Shown here piece after piece: positions 42,425 through 52,210 of a stretch of 64,000 nucleotides of DNA (its first letter is position 1; every line of letters starts with the position of its first letter). The stretch comes from UBA2137 sp963740205 (GTDB lineage Bacteria > Pseudomonadota > Alphaproteobacteria > Micavibrionales > Micavibrionaceae), in contig CAVUDD010000005.1 of NCBI GenBank assembly GCA_963740205.1, forward strand, positions 496,001 to 560,000. Reading direction: 5' to 3'. Position numbers and translations under genes: made by a program. The notes below the pieces were generated by a model. That model was not told where the DNA came from and did not search any database. It was given only the letters and a program-made list of their open reading frames with translations.

Positions 42425-43749
42425 TAACGTTTCACTAATCTTGAAATGTAAAAACCGTCCATGCCTCCCAATGAAGCCATGTGATAAGGGAAAATACGTA
42501 CGTCCCCTTGTGAGGTAACGGCATCGGAAAATCCACCAATTTCGGGGGGAGTTATAGGCGCACGAGAAAAATCATTGTGCCTCTCAAGGAAGGCCTCTAT
42601 CTGGTGTTCACCTTCGTCCTTGAAAAGGGAACACGTACAGTAAATCAGGATGCCTCTTTCATTGAGCATTGTGGCTGCATTATCAAGCAGACGTTCCTGT
42701 AAATCGGCAAGACTTCTGAGGTCATTTTTATCTTTTATCCATGCCACATCGGGACTTTTACGCAGCGTTCCTGACGCAGTACAAGGGGCATCCAGTAAAA
42801 TGGCGTCTAGCCCTTCTTTTGGTTTCCAGACGCTGGCGTCTCCTGCCTCGGTTGTAACATTGTCTTGAAGACCAAGTCGTTCAATGTTTTCACGGAAACG
42901 GACAAGGCGACGTGCAGAGCGATCAAGGGCAATCACATGTGCGCCTTGACTTGCCAATTGTGCTGTTTTTCCGCCAGGTGCCGCGCATAAATCAGCAATA
43001 ACTTTTCCCTCTATGTTGCCAAAGAGTTTGGCTGGCAGAGCAGCAACGGCGTCTTGTACCCACCATGCGCCAGACTCGTATCCTGCAATTTCTTCAATGC
43101 GTCCTGATTTCGGAACACGAAGTGAGCCAGTGGGAAGCAGTTCCGCTTGCAGATGGGATTGCCAATAGGCAATGTCCTCTGAGCTTTTGACCGTTAAATC
43201 AAGTGGTGGTTCTTCCATATTACCCTGACCAATTTCAATGGCAGTTTTTAGGCCATAATCCTCAACCCATTTTTGCAACATCCATTCAGGCGTGTTGAGG
43301 CGCGGGATATCCTGTCGCGCAGTCCAATCACGACCTTCGCGCGCAATTTTTCTTAAAACCGCATTGGCAAAGCCTTTGGTTTTGGACAAGTTATTTTCAT
43401 CGGTAAGATCAACGCTGGTATTTACAGCTGCGTAATCGGGAACCTCCATGAAGACAAGCTGTGTCACACCAATACGAATAATATGCTTGAGCAATGGAGG
43501 GGAAATTTCCTTTTCAGGATTGGACGACGCCTTACGAATAAGGTCATCAATTTGTCCCAATCGCCTGAGTGTTGTTGTGGCAATCATACGCGTAAAGGCA
43601 CGGTCACGTGGCTCTGGTAGAGAATTAAATGCGTGAGATTGCTCTAACGTTTGGTCGAGAGGTTGTTTTTTGTCCAGAACAGTCGATACAATCTGCAGGG
43701 CCGCTCGGCGCGTGGCAATAGGATCAGTTTCAGGTAAATGTGCTTTCAT
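42424..43749 (-). CDS. rsmB: 16S rRNA m5C967 methyltransferase RsmB (Sun/Fmu)
   Basis: Start set at ATG 43749 (MKAHLPETDPIATRRAAL); the longer frame runs through the divergent SdhAF4 gene. The N-terminal NusB-like domain is followed by the SAM domain: DLCAAPGGKTAQLA, ALDRSARRLVRF, ILLDAPCTASGTLRKSPD with the catalytic PC motif, and YCTCSLFKDEGE with the second Cys. About 441 residues. It methylates C967 of 16S rRNA. Confidence 0.94.
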   Translation of the reverse strand: MKAHLPETDPIATRRAALQIVSTVLDKKQPLDQTLEQSHAFNSLPEPRDRAFTRMIATTTLRRLGQIDDLIRKASSNPEKEISPPLLKHIIRIGVTQLVFMEVPDYAAVNTSVDLTDENNLSKTKGFANAVLRKIAREGRDWTARQDIPRLNTPEWMLQKWVEDYGLKTAIEIGQGNMEEPPLDLTVKSSEDIAYWQSHLQAELLPTGSLRVPKSGRIEEIAGYESGAWWVQDAVAALPAKLFGNIEGKVIADLCAAPGGKTAQLASQGAHVIALDRSARRLVRFRENIERLGLQDNVTTEAGDASVWKPKEGLDAILLDAPCTASGTLRKSPDVAWIKDKNDLRSLADLQERLLDNAATMLNERGILIYCTCSLFKDEGEHQIEAFLERHNDFSRAPITPPEIGGFSDAVTSQGDVRIFPYHMASLGGMDGFYISRLVKR

Positions 43750-43828
43750 AAACTGACTACTACCTCTCAATCGCTTGTCTGGCAAGTCTTTGTAGCAAAA
43801 GAGATTAAAATCGTTTATGCATTTAAAC

Positions 43829-43951
43829 ATGACCGATACAGAAAAAAATAAAAAGCCCAAGGATAAGCCCAAAGAAATAGGTGGGCGCAAAGGTCCTGAT
43901 CCTGTGCGTTATGGCGACTGGGAAAATAACGGTAAATGCGTGGATTTTTAA
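43829..43951 (+). CDS. SdhAF4-like protein (DUF1674), 40 residues
   Basis: This gene is too short for a usual ORF cut-off. The last 24 residues, GGRKGPDPVRYGDWENNG then KCVDF, are the conserved DUF1674/SdhAF4 signature; mitochondrial SdhAF4 helps flavinate and protect SdhA during complex II assembly. The N-terminus is Lys/Pro-rich. ATG 43829 is chosen; ATG 43817 is in frame and would add four residues. Divergence from rsmB is a common alphaproteobacterial arrangement. The sdh genes are not in this window. Confidence 0.85.
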   Translation: MTDTEKNKKPKDKPKEIGGRKGPDPVRYGDWENNGKCVDF

Positions 43952-43955
43952 AGCT

Positions 43956-46900
43956 CTATTCGTAGAGGCTTCGCAAATTCTCGGCGGCGACAAATAGCAT
44001 CGGCAAGGTAATGTTGTCGCTTTTCTTCATGCTTGAAATCTCTTTGCGAACCCTTTCGGATGAATGGCAATTATCATCAGGCGCACACCACTCGTTGAGT
44101 GTGTCTTCACTAATGGAAACCTTTTTGTTGCCTTGCTTTTCAAGGAAACTTCTAGCGATACTTGCTTGCGCCCTGTAAAGCCTATCCCTTATTTTTTCCA
44201 AGGCTTCGGCCTCCCAAGGCGAGTCCATTTTCATTTTTTTAGCCTCCGCACGTAACCAGTACAGATCATAGTAAGTACCGATCGTGTAATAAACACGCGC
44301 TGCATCCAAAGTTGAAACCTTAGAATTTTGTGAAAGCAAAGTAATGTCGAAAGCTGCACTCATGGGTGAAAACAAGGCCAAATCCTGCGCTAGTTTCTTA
44401 GGGAAACCGCTATCTTCGTAATCGGCAATAGTTTGATCAATTTGTTCCTTACGGTAATCGGGAAGAACACTTATCAAACAGTTTTGAAGTTCCTCAACAA
44501 GAGGGCTGAATTTCTCTATGTCTTTTTGTGGAGAGATGTCTTTAGGATAGCGATTAAGGAACCACAACATCATACGTTCTGTGGTGTTGGCAATTTTTTG
44601 CAAGGCTTCGAGCTGGAGGTCAGCCTCCATTTTACCATCTTGCGCCTCTATCTCATCCCAAAGTTTACGCAGGTTAAAGACATCAAAGACCACAAGGAAG
44701 GCTTTGACCACTTCGTCTATTGGTTTGCCCGCACTTTTCGCAACGCGGTGTGCAAACACAGGGCCTAAACGGTTTACGATTGTGGACGACAACACAGTAC
44801 AGAAAATCTCATCACGTAAACGATGCTTGAAAATTTCTTTCTTGTATTTTTCCTGCAATGGCTGTGGGAAGTAAGACAAAACCCATTTTTCGGAAATCTC
44901 CAAATCAGGCAATTTTGTTTTTAATAAGGCCTTGGTCAATGTGATTTTGGCATAGCAACTTAGGATTGCCAGTTCTGGGCGTGTTAACCCTTTGCCCTGA
45001 GCTGCACGGCTTTGCAATTCTTGATCATTTGGCAAGTTCTCGACTTTGCGATCTAGTTTACCCGCATTTTCAAGGTCGCGCATAAATTCGGCATGATCTT
45101 CAATAGATTCAACTGCGCGCTTTTCAACAAGACTAATAGCTTGAGCCTGCTGATAATTGTTGCGTAAGACAAGCGAGGCGACTTCTTCTTCCATAGACTC
45201 AAGCAATTTATTTCTTGCCTTAAGAGAGAGTGAGCTTGAATTGTCGACAATCTTATTAAGAAGGATTTTGATGTTCACTTCGTGATCAGAGGAATCTACG
45301 CCACCCGAGTTATCAATAAAGTCCGCATTCAATCGTCCACCATTTTGGGCGTATTCAATACGTGCATCTTGAGTGATGGCAAGGTTGGCACCCTCACCAA
45401 TAACCTTTGCACCAACTTCGTTGGCATTTATGCGAATGGAGTCATTAGCTTTATCGCCAACATCTGAATTATTCTCGCTGGATGCTTTAATATACGTGCC
45501 GATACCACCAAACCAAAGAAGGTCTGTTTTGGCCTTTAACATTGCATGCATCAAATCATTGGGTGAAATTTGGCTTTCTTCAATACCAAAAGCTTCCTTG
45601 ATTTCGGGAGTTAATTTCAAAGATTTTTCCGAGCGTTCAAAAATACGTCCACCCTTGGAAAGTAATTTCTCGTTATACTCATCCCATCCTTTAACGTTTT
45701 CGAACAAACGCTTGCGCTCTTTAAAGCTTTTGGCAACATCGGGATTAGGGTCACAGAAAATATGCAGATGGTTAAATGCACCAATGAGGCGGATATGCTC
45801 GGATAACAACATCCCGTTACCAAACACGTCACCCCCCATATCACCAACGCCGATGACATCAAAGTCCTGTGATTGTGTATCGAAATCCATCTCACGGAAA
45901 TGACGTTTTACAGATTCCCAAGCACCTCGTGCGGTAATACCCATCTCCTTGTGGTCATAACCAGCAGACCCACCAGAGGCAAAAGCATCTTTGAGCCAGA
46001 AACCGTATTTCTCAGACATTTTATTAGCGATATCTGAAAAGCTGGCTGTTCCCTTGTCGGCTGCAACCACCAAATAAGGATCAACATCGTCATGACAAAC
46101 CACATCTTTTGGACGCACAACTTTTGAACCTTTATAATTATCGGTGATGTCCAAAAGTCCTGAAATGAATATTTTGTAACACTCTACACCCTCATCATAT
46201 TGCGCCTTGCGGTCGTTGCCAGATGGCGGATTTTTCACAATGAATCCACCCTTTGCACCCATAGGTACAATGATGGCGTTTTTTACTTGCTGCGCCTTCA
46301 TCAGTCCCAAAACTTCTGTGCGGAAATCTTCATGTCTGTCTGACCAACGAATACCGCCGCGTGCAATCACGTCACCACGCAAATGGATACCCTCGGTTCT
46401 GCGTGAATAGACAAAAATCTCGCGGTAAGGGTGCGGTTTTGGAAGGCTGGTAATCTTGGCACTTTCAAGTTTGAAAGAGATATAGTTCTTGGCGTTTCCG
46501 TCCGTATCCTTTTGAAAGAAATTGGTACGAAGCGTGTTTTCAATAACTGTTTGGAACAGGCGCAAAATTTGGTCATGGTCGAAAGAGCTAACCTTTTGCA
46601 TTTCGCGGTTAAATTTCTTCTGGATGTCTTTTGTTTGTTCATCTCTGTCAGAGGCTGAAATTTTAGGATTATTACGCGCATAGAATAAGTCCCGAAGTAG
46701 TTGCGATATGCACGGGAATTTTGCAAGCACGTTTTCTGTGTAGGTTTTTGAGAAAGGGAATTTTGTTTGACGGATGTAGCGTAAATAACCACGCAATAAT
46801 GCAATGTCGCGTGACGGCATTCCCGCCTTTAATATTAATTGGTTAAATCGGTCATCTTCGTATTGACCATTCAAAACTTGAACAAGTGCTTCTTCAAACA

Positions 46901-48443
46901 GAGGTTTGATTTCACTGTAATCGCTGGGCAGGTTTTCTGTGTTTTCAAAGCGCATATCAAAGCTATGCATCCAGAAAACCTTACCATCGTTCAAGGTGAC
47001 TTTAGATGGTAATTCACTATCGACCTGCAATCCCATATTCTCAAGAACGGGAAAAATACGTGACAATGTTAGGGGTGTCTCAGCGTGATAGGCATTGAGG
47101 CGAATATCACCACTTTTCTTATCCTCTGGAATAATTAAATCAAATGTAAGATCTTTATCTTCATTTAATTCTTCAAGTTTGAGGATATCCTCATAAGTCC
47201 GGTTAAGGGAATTCGCAGCCTGATAGTCATTCCCAAAAGCACGTCCGTATTTCTCCCTAATATCCAAGGCATGGGAGTCGTCGGATGTAATGGAAAGAAC
47301 CTCGTCAAATAATTGCATCGACCAGCTTTGTGCGGCCTCACGCAATGCATTTTCAACCTTATCGTGATTATAGCGTAATGGCTTAAATGGCTCGATATTG
47401 ATTGTGTAAAGCACGCGCGCTAAAGGTGAGTCATCAATAGTGAGGTGATAATTCAAAACCTCGCCCTTAAAAGTATCTTCCAAAATTTCCTTAAATTTCA
47501 GGCGTAATCTTGTCTCGAACCTGTCTCTTGGGACGTACACAAGACACGACACATAACGCGCAAACAAATCTTTACGTACAAACAAAGCAACCTTGCGGTG
47601 CTCGTAGAGTTTCATAATGTCGCGGGCAAAATCGGTTAACTGATCGATTTCAATTTGGAACAATTCATCGCGCGGATATTTCTCAAGTATGTGACGCAAA
47701 GAACGATAATCATGCGTCCCAGGCTTGTAACCTGATTTTGCAAGAACAACATCGGCTTTAAGGCGTAAATAAGGAATACTGCGCAGGCTACGGTTATAGG
47801 TAACAGACGTAAATAGGCCAATAAAAATACCTTCTCCCTTAAGACTTCCATCTTTATTGAAAAGTTTAATGGCTATGCAATCAAGGGGCACGTTTCTGTG
47901 AACAGTAGAGGAACGGTTAACCTTTGAAATATAAACAGCGGGCAGGCTTTTGCGTTTTTTCTGAAGGTGATCGGGAAGGGAGATATCCTTCTTATTGATA
48001 AAGATTGGTTGTCTCTCGTTTTTCAAAAGCCCAAGCGATGAATTGGAGACCGTTCTTGAGGCGGTTTTGCCGTCTTTTTCTTTAAAGGTAAATTCGCGGT
48101 AGCCAAGAAGTGTAAAGTTGTCTTGATATAGATATTCAAGGAATTCGAGGCTTTCCTCAATTTCTATATCTGGATATTGGCTTGCGGGTGCATAGCTCAA
48201 TGAATTTTGACATTGACGCAACAGGCGTTTCATCATGCCAAAATCTTGGTTGGCAAGGGCAATATCTTTTAAAATATGTTTGAAGCGCTGGACAAGCTTT
48301 GTCTGCTCGGCCTTGGCAAGTGTGTTCTCAAGATGGATATGGATATGAGATACTTTGTCATCGGTGAGGGGATGTATCATCGATTCAATCGTATAATCAC
48401 GCTCCGCCAACTCCGCGGTAATAGAGTCGACAATAAATGACAT
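43956..48443 (-). CDS. gdhB: NAD-specific glutamate dehydrogenase, main part after a frameshift
   Basis: Large (about 180 kDa) NAD-GDH of the Streptomyces/alphaproteobacterial type, deaminating glutamate to 2-oxoglutarate. The ATG at 48443 is internal: homologous sequence (AISVENFKKDDNKV...) continues upstream in this frame to about 48520. The catalytic region is clear (RTEGIHLRGDVIARGGIRWSDR, then MGAKGGFIVK and DVVCHDDVDPYLVVAADKGT), with GDMGGDVFGNG for cofactor binding and a long helical C-terminal domain. With the first part restored, length is about 1586 residues, normal for the family. Confidence 0.9.
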   Translation of the reverse strand: MSFIVDSITAELAERDYTIESMIHPLTDDKVSHIHIHLENTLAKAEQTKLVQRFKHILKDIALANQDFGMMKRLLRQCQNSLSYAPASQYPDIEIEESLEFLEYLYQDNFTLLGYREFTFKEKDGKTASRTVSNSSLGLLKNERQPIFINKKDISLPDHLQKKRKSLPAVYISKVNRSSTVHRNVPLDCIAIKLFNKDGSLKGEGIFIGLFTSVTYNRSLRSIPYLRLKADVVLAKSGYKPGTHDYRSLRHILEKYPRDELFQIEIDQLTDFARDIMKLYEHRKVALFVRKDLFARYVSCLVYVPRDRFETRLRLKFKEILEDTFKGEVLNYHLTIDDSPLARVLYTINIEPFKPLRYNHDKVENALREAAQSWSMQLFDEVLSITSDDSHALDIREKYGRAFGNDYQAANSLNRTYEDILKLEELNEDKDLTFDLIIPEDKKSGDIRLNAYHAETPLTLSRIFPVLENMGLQVDSELPSKVTLNDGKVFWMHSFDMRFENTENLPSDYSEIKPLFEEALVQVLNGQYEDDRFNQLILKAGMPSRDIALLRGYLRYIRQTKFPFSKTYTENVLAKFPCISQLLRDLFYARNNPKISASDRDEQTKDIQKKFNREMQKVSSFDHDQILRLFQTVIENTLRTNFFQKDTDGNAKNYISFKLESAKITSLPKPHPYREIFVYSRRTEGIHLRGDVIARGGIRWSDRHEDFRTEVLGLMKAQQVKNAIIVPMGAKGGFIVKNPPSGNDRKAQYDEGVECYKIFISGLLDITDNYKGSKVVRPKDVVCHDDVDPYLVVAADKGTASFSDIANKMSEKYGFWLKDAFASGGSAGYDHKEMGITARGAWESVKRHFREMDFDTQSQDFDVIGVGDMGGDVFGNGMLLSEHIRLIGAFNHLHIFCDPNPDVAKSFKERKRLFENVKGWDEYNEKLLSKGGRIFERSEKSLKLTPEIKEAFGIEESQISPNDLMHAMLKAKTDLLWFGGIGTYIKASSENNSDVGDKANDSIRINANEVGAKVIGEGANLAITQDARIEYAQNGGRLNADFIDNSGGVDSSDHEVNIKILLNKIVDNSSSLSLKARNKLLESMEEEVASLVLRNNYQQAQAISLVEKRAVESIEDHAEFMRDLENAGKLDRKVENLPNDQELQSRAAQGKGLTRPELAILSCYAKITLTKALLKTKLPDLEISEKWVLSYFPQPLQEKYKKEIFKHRLRDEIFCTVLSSTIVNRLGPVFAHRVAKSAGKPIDEVVKAFLVVFDVFNLRKLWDEIEAQDGKMEADLQLEALQKIANTTERMMLWFLNRYPKDISPQKDIEKFSPLVEELQNCLISVLPDYRKEQIDQTIADYEDSGFPKKLAQDLALFSPMSAAFDITLLSQNSKVSTLDAARVYYTIGTYYDLYWLRAEAKKMKMDSPWEAEALEKIRDRLYRAQASIARSFLEKQGNKKVSISEDTLNEWCAPDDNCHSSERVRKEISSMKKSDNITLPMLFVAAENLRSLYE

Positions 48444-48715
48444 ATCGCTTGAGACGATATCAATGACCGTACCAGCAACCTTATTATCATCCTTTTTAAA
48501 ATTTTCGACAGAAATGGCGGGGTTTTGCCATTATGTTTCTTTGCTAATGCGAAATGGGTTCTTGTCGCATCGGCCAAAAGGTCGATGTCCATTTCCTCGA
48601 TATGAGCTTGCGACTCACATCCCTTTACAAAGCTTGTGGCAAACTTTCCCAAAGGCGAGGTTGCCTTGACATCTAGGGTTTTCAAAAGAGAGGAGAGAAT
48701 TTGTTTCTTGGACAT
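48377..48715 (-). pseudogene. gdhB: N-terminal part of NAD-GDH before the frameshift
   Basis: The frame from ATG 48715 (MSKKQILSS) encodes the expected NAD-GDH N-terminus up to HNGKTP. At the minus-strand C4 run (plus GGGG, 48519-48522) the reading frame shifts: adding one C gives KTPAISVENF and continues into the main part. The remaining 40 codons of this frame are out-of-frame noise. The upstream GGTGAA is a modest ribosome-binding site. A one-base error, real lesion or recoding cannot be told apart from sequence. Confidence 0.8.
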
Positions 48716-48853
48716 TTCACCAACGGGATGTAATTGACATGAATAAGTAGAAGCTAAACTAGAGCTATTTTATGCGCTCGGCAAGATAGTTATGTTAAGT
48801 ATCATCTGATAAGATGTGTACTAGTTTTGTTTGCTAAAGATAAATAAAACCCC

Positions 48854-48883
48854 TTGATTTTCATGTGTTGCCTAGTCTATAAA
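48854..48883 (+). promoter_or_regulatory. candidate rpoZ promoter
   Basis: TTGATT (48854-48859), an 18-nt spacer and TATAAA (48878-48883) predict a start near 48890, with a GGAG ribosome-binding site before the ATG at 48917. Confidence 0.5.
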
Positions 48884-48916
48884 CCCTTTGAACACTAAAA
48901 TTTTGGAGAAAGCCCC

Positions 48917-49300
48917 ATGGCACGCGTTACCGTTGAAGATTGTATTGAAGAAGTTCCTAACCGTTTTGAGCTTGTGATGTTGACATCACAACGCGCACGT
49001 AAAATTGGTTCAGGTAGCCCTTTGACGATTGACCGTGACAATGACAAGAACACTGTTGTGGCATTGCGCGAGATTGCAGATAACACTGTTTCCAAAGAAG
49101 ACCTTAAAGAAGACCTTATCCGTTCTCACCAACGCATTTTGTTTGCCGAGGAAGAAGAGGATGCCCCTGTGATTGACCTTATGGATGGCGAAGCCGAGTG
49201 GAGCACAATGACTTCGAGAAATGCTGATGCTGATATGGATGATGACAGTGATGATGAGACACCTTCACTTGAAGATTTGGCAGGAGTAACTAGCGAATAA
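48917..49300 (+). CDS. rpoZ: RNA polymerase omega subunit
   Basis: Omega with the conserved opening MARVTVEDCIEEVPNRFELV and the RARKIGSG helix, assisting beta-prime folding and ppGpp response. At 127 residues it carries an acidic tail (about 85-127) beyond the core. It is followed by its own terminator and then rsh, the ppGpp synthetase, the common pairing. Confidence 0.95.
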   Translation: MARVTVEDCIEEVPNRFELVMLTSQRARKIGSGSPLTIDRDNDKNTVVALREIADNTVSKEDLKEDLIRSHQRILFAEEEEDAPVIDLMDGEAEWSTMTSRNADADMDDDSDDETPSLEDLAGVTSE

Positions 49301-49327
49301 ATCGTTATTGCCACTGACATAAAAATT

Positions 49328-49353
49328 AAAGGGCTTTGTTAAGCCCTTTTTTT
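49328..49353 (+). terminator. intrinsic terminator after rpoZ
   Basis: The stem AAAGGGCTT/AAGCCCTTT with a TGTT loop and a T7 tract. It suggests rsh has its own promoter. Confidence 0.85.
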
Positions 49354-49425
49354 GTGAGAAAAGCTTGTCTTACGTGCCCATGTGTATCATTTTAGTGGGA
49401 CAGAATTCGAATAGAAAAGTCATTT

Positions 49426-51594
49426 ATGCACCCAGAATGTAAAGAGCTCGTAGATCAGGTTGTCGCATACAAGCCCGATGCGGATATAAGCCAGATTGAA
49501 AAGGCGTATGAATACGCCAAGAAAATGCATGAGGGACAGGTGCGTTCCTCGGGCGAGCCTTATTACACACATCCGATGGAAGTTGCAGGTATTCTTGCCG
49601 ATATGCGGATGGACCCCGCAACCATTATCACCGCCATATTGCATGACACAGTTGAGGACACCGAGGCCACACTTGAGGATGTGACCAAGCAGTTTGGTGA
49701 GGAAGTTGCCAATCTTGTGAACGGCGTCAGTAAATTAACACGTATCGAGAGCCAAACCGTTGAGGGCAAGCAGGCAGAGAATTTCAGGAAGCTTGTTCTG
49801 GCAATGTCGGAAGATATCCGCGTTTTGTTGGTAAAGCTTGCCGACCGTACGCACAACATGCGGACCCTTCATCACATCAGTAAGCCAGAAAAACGCCAAC
49901 GCATTGCGCGCGAAACCTTGGATATTTTTGTGCCTTTGGCAGAGCGTATTGGTATTCACAAGCTCAAGAGTGAGCTTGAGGATATGGCTTTTTCGTACAT
50001 GAACCCAGAGGCGCGTGAGAGTATTAACAATCGTCTTTCTTATTTACGCAAAGAAGGCACAGATATCGTTGATAAAGTCATTACGGAACTTGAGTCCATA
50101 ATGAGCGAAGTCAAAATTGAGGCAAAAATTACAGGGCGCGAAAAAACAGGCTATTCCATCTGGCGTAAAATGCAGCGCAAAAATGTGTCGTTTGAACAGC
50201 TCTCTGATATTATGGCGTTCCGTATTGTGGTGAATAATGTCGAAGAGTGCTATCACGCACTCGGTATTTTACACTCAAAATACCCAACCGTTCCGGGACG
50301 TTTTAAGGATTTCATTTCGACACCGAAATCCAACGGCTATCGATCCATCCATACAACGGTCATTGGTCCTTACTCGCAACGTATTGAGATACAAATCCGA
50401 ACAGGAGATATGCACGAGGAGGCAGACCTTGGTGTGGCGGCGCATTGGGCATACAAGCAAAACGATATGGGAGCCACACTTAATGAGGCTAAGAAATATC
50501 GATGGATGCGCGAGTTGCTGGATATTATCGAGCAAGACACGCGCCCCGAAGATTTCCTTGAGAATACAAAACTTGAGTTATTCCAAGACCGTGTTTATGG
50601 ATTTACACCAAAGGGTGATTTGATTGAATTGCCCATGGGTGCAACACCAATTGATTTTGCCTATGCGGTTCACTCTGGTGTTGGATCACGCTGTGTGGGC
50701 GCAAAATTGAATGGGCGAATTGTGCCTCTTTCCACAAAAATATCCAATGGTGATCAGGTTGATATTATTACCTCTAAGACTGGTGTGCCTTCACCAGCAT
50801 GGGAACGGTTTGTTGTCACAGGTAAGGCCAAATCCCATATTCGCCGTTACATCAGACAGCAACAACGTGACGAATATATGTCACTTGGGAAAGCAATGTT
50901 GCAAAAGGTCTATAAGGCCGAAGGGTACGAATTTGCTGAAAAAGGCGTCAAAGGCGTTGTTGGTCAATTCAAGGGCGCGGAAAATATTGATGATGTTTTT
51001 GCAGGTATTGGTTCTGGAAATTTTGTCGCGCGGGACGTTTTCAAGGCTATATTTCCGGGTCATAAATCCGAGATGCCCTCGCGTCCCTTGGAGGAGGCAG
51101 ATGAGCATTCAATTGTTAGCAAGAAAAAGAAAACCGACAAACCTATGCCTATTAAGGGGCTTATCCCTGGTATGGCCATGCACTTTGCACGCTGTTGTCA
51201 CCCTATACCAGGTGACAGAATTGTTGGTATTGTGACAACGGGTAAAGGCGTTACCATTCACACAATCGATTGTGAAACTCTTGAACAATTCGCAGACACG
51301 CCAGAGCGTTGGCTTGATGTGTCATGGGGGGACGATAACGAAGGCGAAGAAACGCATGTAGGTAGGTTGACGTTAACCATTACAAATCAGCCGGGTGCAT
51401 TGGGAACTCTCTCAACAGTTATCGGTAAGAATGGTGGCAACATTACCAACCTTAAAATCACCAATCGTTCGCCTGATTTCTGGGACATGTTGCTTGACGT
51501 TTATATAACTGATACTACGCATTTGAATAATATTGTCGCAGCCTTGCGGGCAACCTCAATAGTCGTAGAAGTTGAGCGTGCTCGCGGAAGATAA
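49426..51594 (+). CDS. rsh: bifunctional (p)ppGpp synthetase/hydrolase (Rsh)
   Basis: Alphaproteobacteria usually have a single RelA/SpoT homologue. The hydrolase HD motif is intact (H49 in YTHP, HDTVEDT at 73-79), as is the synthetase domain (GREKTGYSIWRKMQ, FKDFISTPKSNGYRSIHTT, EIQIRT). TGS (about 395-455) and a C-terminal ACT domain follow. Length 722. Both activities are therefore expected. It opens the rsh-DUF2062-acpS-lepB-rnc-era run; pdxJ, often found in this run, is absent. Confidence 0.95.
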   Translation: MHPECKELVDQVVAYKPDADISQIEKAYEYAKKMHEGQVRSSGEPYYTHPMEVAGILADMRMDPATIITAILHDTVEDTEATLEDVTKQFGEEVANLVNGVSKLTRIESQTVEGKQAENFRKLVLAMSEDIRVLLVKLADRTHNMRTLHHISKPEKRQRIARETLDIFVPLAERIGIHKLKSELEDMAFSYMNPEARESINNRLSYLRKEGTDIVDKVITELESIMSEVKIEAKITGREKTGYSIWRKMQRKNVSFEQLSDIMAFRIVVNNVEECYHALGILHSKYPTVPGRFKDFISTPKSNGYRSIHTTVIGPYSQRIEIQIRTGDMHEEADLGVAAHWAYKQNDMGATLNEAKKYRWMRELLDIIEQDTRPEDFLENTKLELFQDRVYGFTPKGDLIELPMGATPIDFAYAVHSGVGSRCVGAKLNGRIVPLSTKISNGDQVDIITSKTGVPSPAWERFVVTGKAKSHIRRYIRQQQRDEYMSLGKAMLQKVYKAEGYEFAEKGVKGVVGQFKGAENIDDVFAGIGSGNFVARDVFKAIFPGHKSEMPSRPLEEADEHSIVSKKKKTDKPMPIKGLIPGMAMHFARCCHPIPGDRIVGIVTTGKGVTIHTIDCETLEQFADTPERWLDVSWGDDNEGEETHVGRLTLTITNQPGALGTLSTVIGKNGGNITNLKITNRSPDFWDMLLDVYITDTTHLNNIVAALRATSIVVEVERARGR

Positions 51595-51619
51595 GTAGGA
51601 AAGGAAATCGATAGGTCAG

Positions 51620-52210
51620 ATGTTTAAAAGGCGTATCCCAAAATCTCTGCTTGGTAAGGCGCGTGATGCGCTCTGGCCTAAAATGGGGTGGAAGCGGACA
51701 TGGGTATATGCAAATCATCGCCTTGGACGATTAACAGAAAGCATTCATTCTTTGGCCGGAGGTTTGGCGACGGGTGCGGTTATCTCTTTCTTGCCTTTGC
51801 CTGGAACGCACATTTTTCAGGCGCTTTTATTTTCATTTATTTTTGGCTTTAACAAAACTGCGGCACTTGTTGGTACGGCCTTTGGCAATCCTTGGACGTT
51901 TCCTATTATCTGGTTCATGGCCTATCAAATGGGTAATTTCGTTTTTTCCTTTACTGGCATAGAGGCTATGCACGAAATGCCTTCTTTTATTGATTTAAAA
52001 GCGATTTGGGCTTTGATGTTGGAGCATCCTGGTCGTCTTATGGTGCCTTGGGCTGCGGGTGGTTATATTTGTGCATTATTATTCTGGTTGCCATTTTACT
52101 GGTTGTTTTACGGTATGATAGAAAATGCACGCCAAGCGCGCCGCAAATTAAAAGTTTCTCGCGCACACAAGGCAGCCATGACGATTACCGAACCAAAGGT
52201 GAATGAATGA
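51620..52210 (+). CDS. DUF2062 membrane protein
   Basis: A 196-residue protein with about three hydrophobic segments and the DUF2062 signature: GLATGAVISFLPLPGTHIFQ, then FGNPWTFPIIWFMAYQMG. Function unknown; some fungal-type fusions have it beside glycosyltransferases, but nothing here supports a role. It overlaps acpS by 4 nt (ATGA). Confidence 0.85.
   Translation: MFKRRIPKSLLGKARDALWPKMGWKRTWVYANHRLGRLTESIHSLAGGLATGAVISFLPLPGTHIFQALLFSFIFGFNKTAALVGTAFGNPWTFPIIWFMAYQMGNFVFSFTGIEAMHEMPSFIDLKAIWALMLEHPGRLMVPWAAGGYICALLFWLPFYWLFYGMIENARQARRKLKVSRAHKAAMTITEPKVNE

Noticed and set aside
45373..45903. 176-codon plus-strand frame
   Set aside because: Lies wholly opposite the conserved catalytic part of NAD-GDH; no family resemblance.
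50711..51235. 174-codon plus-strand frame
   Set aside because: Alternative frame of rsh, whose real frame is fully conserved there.
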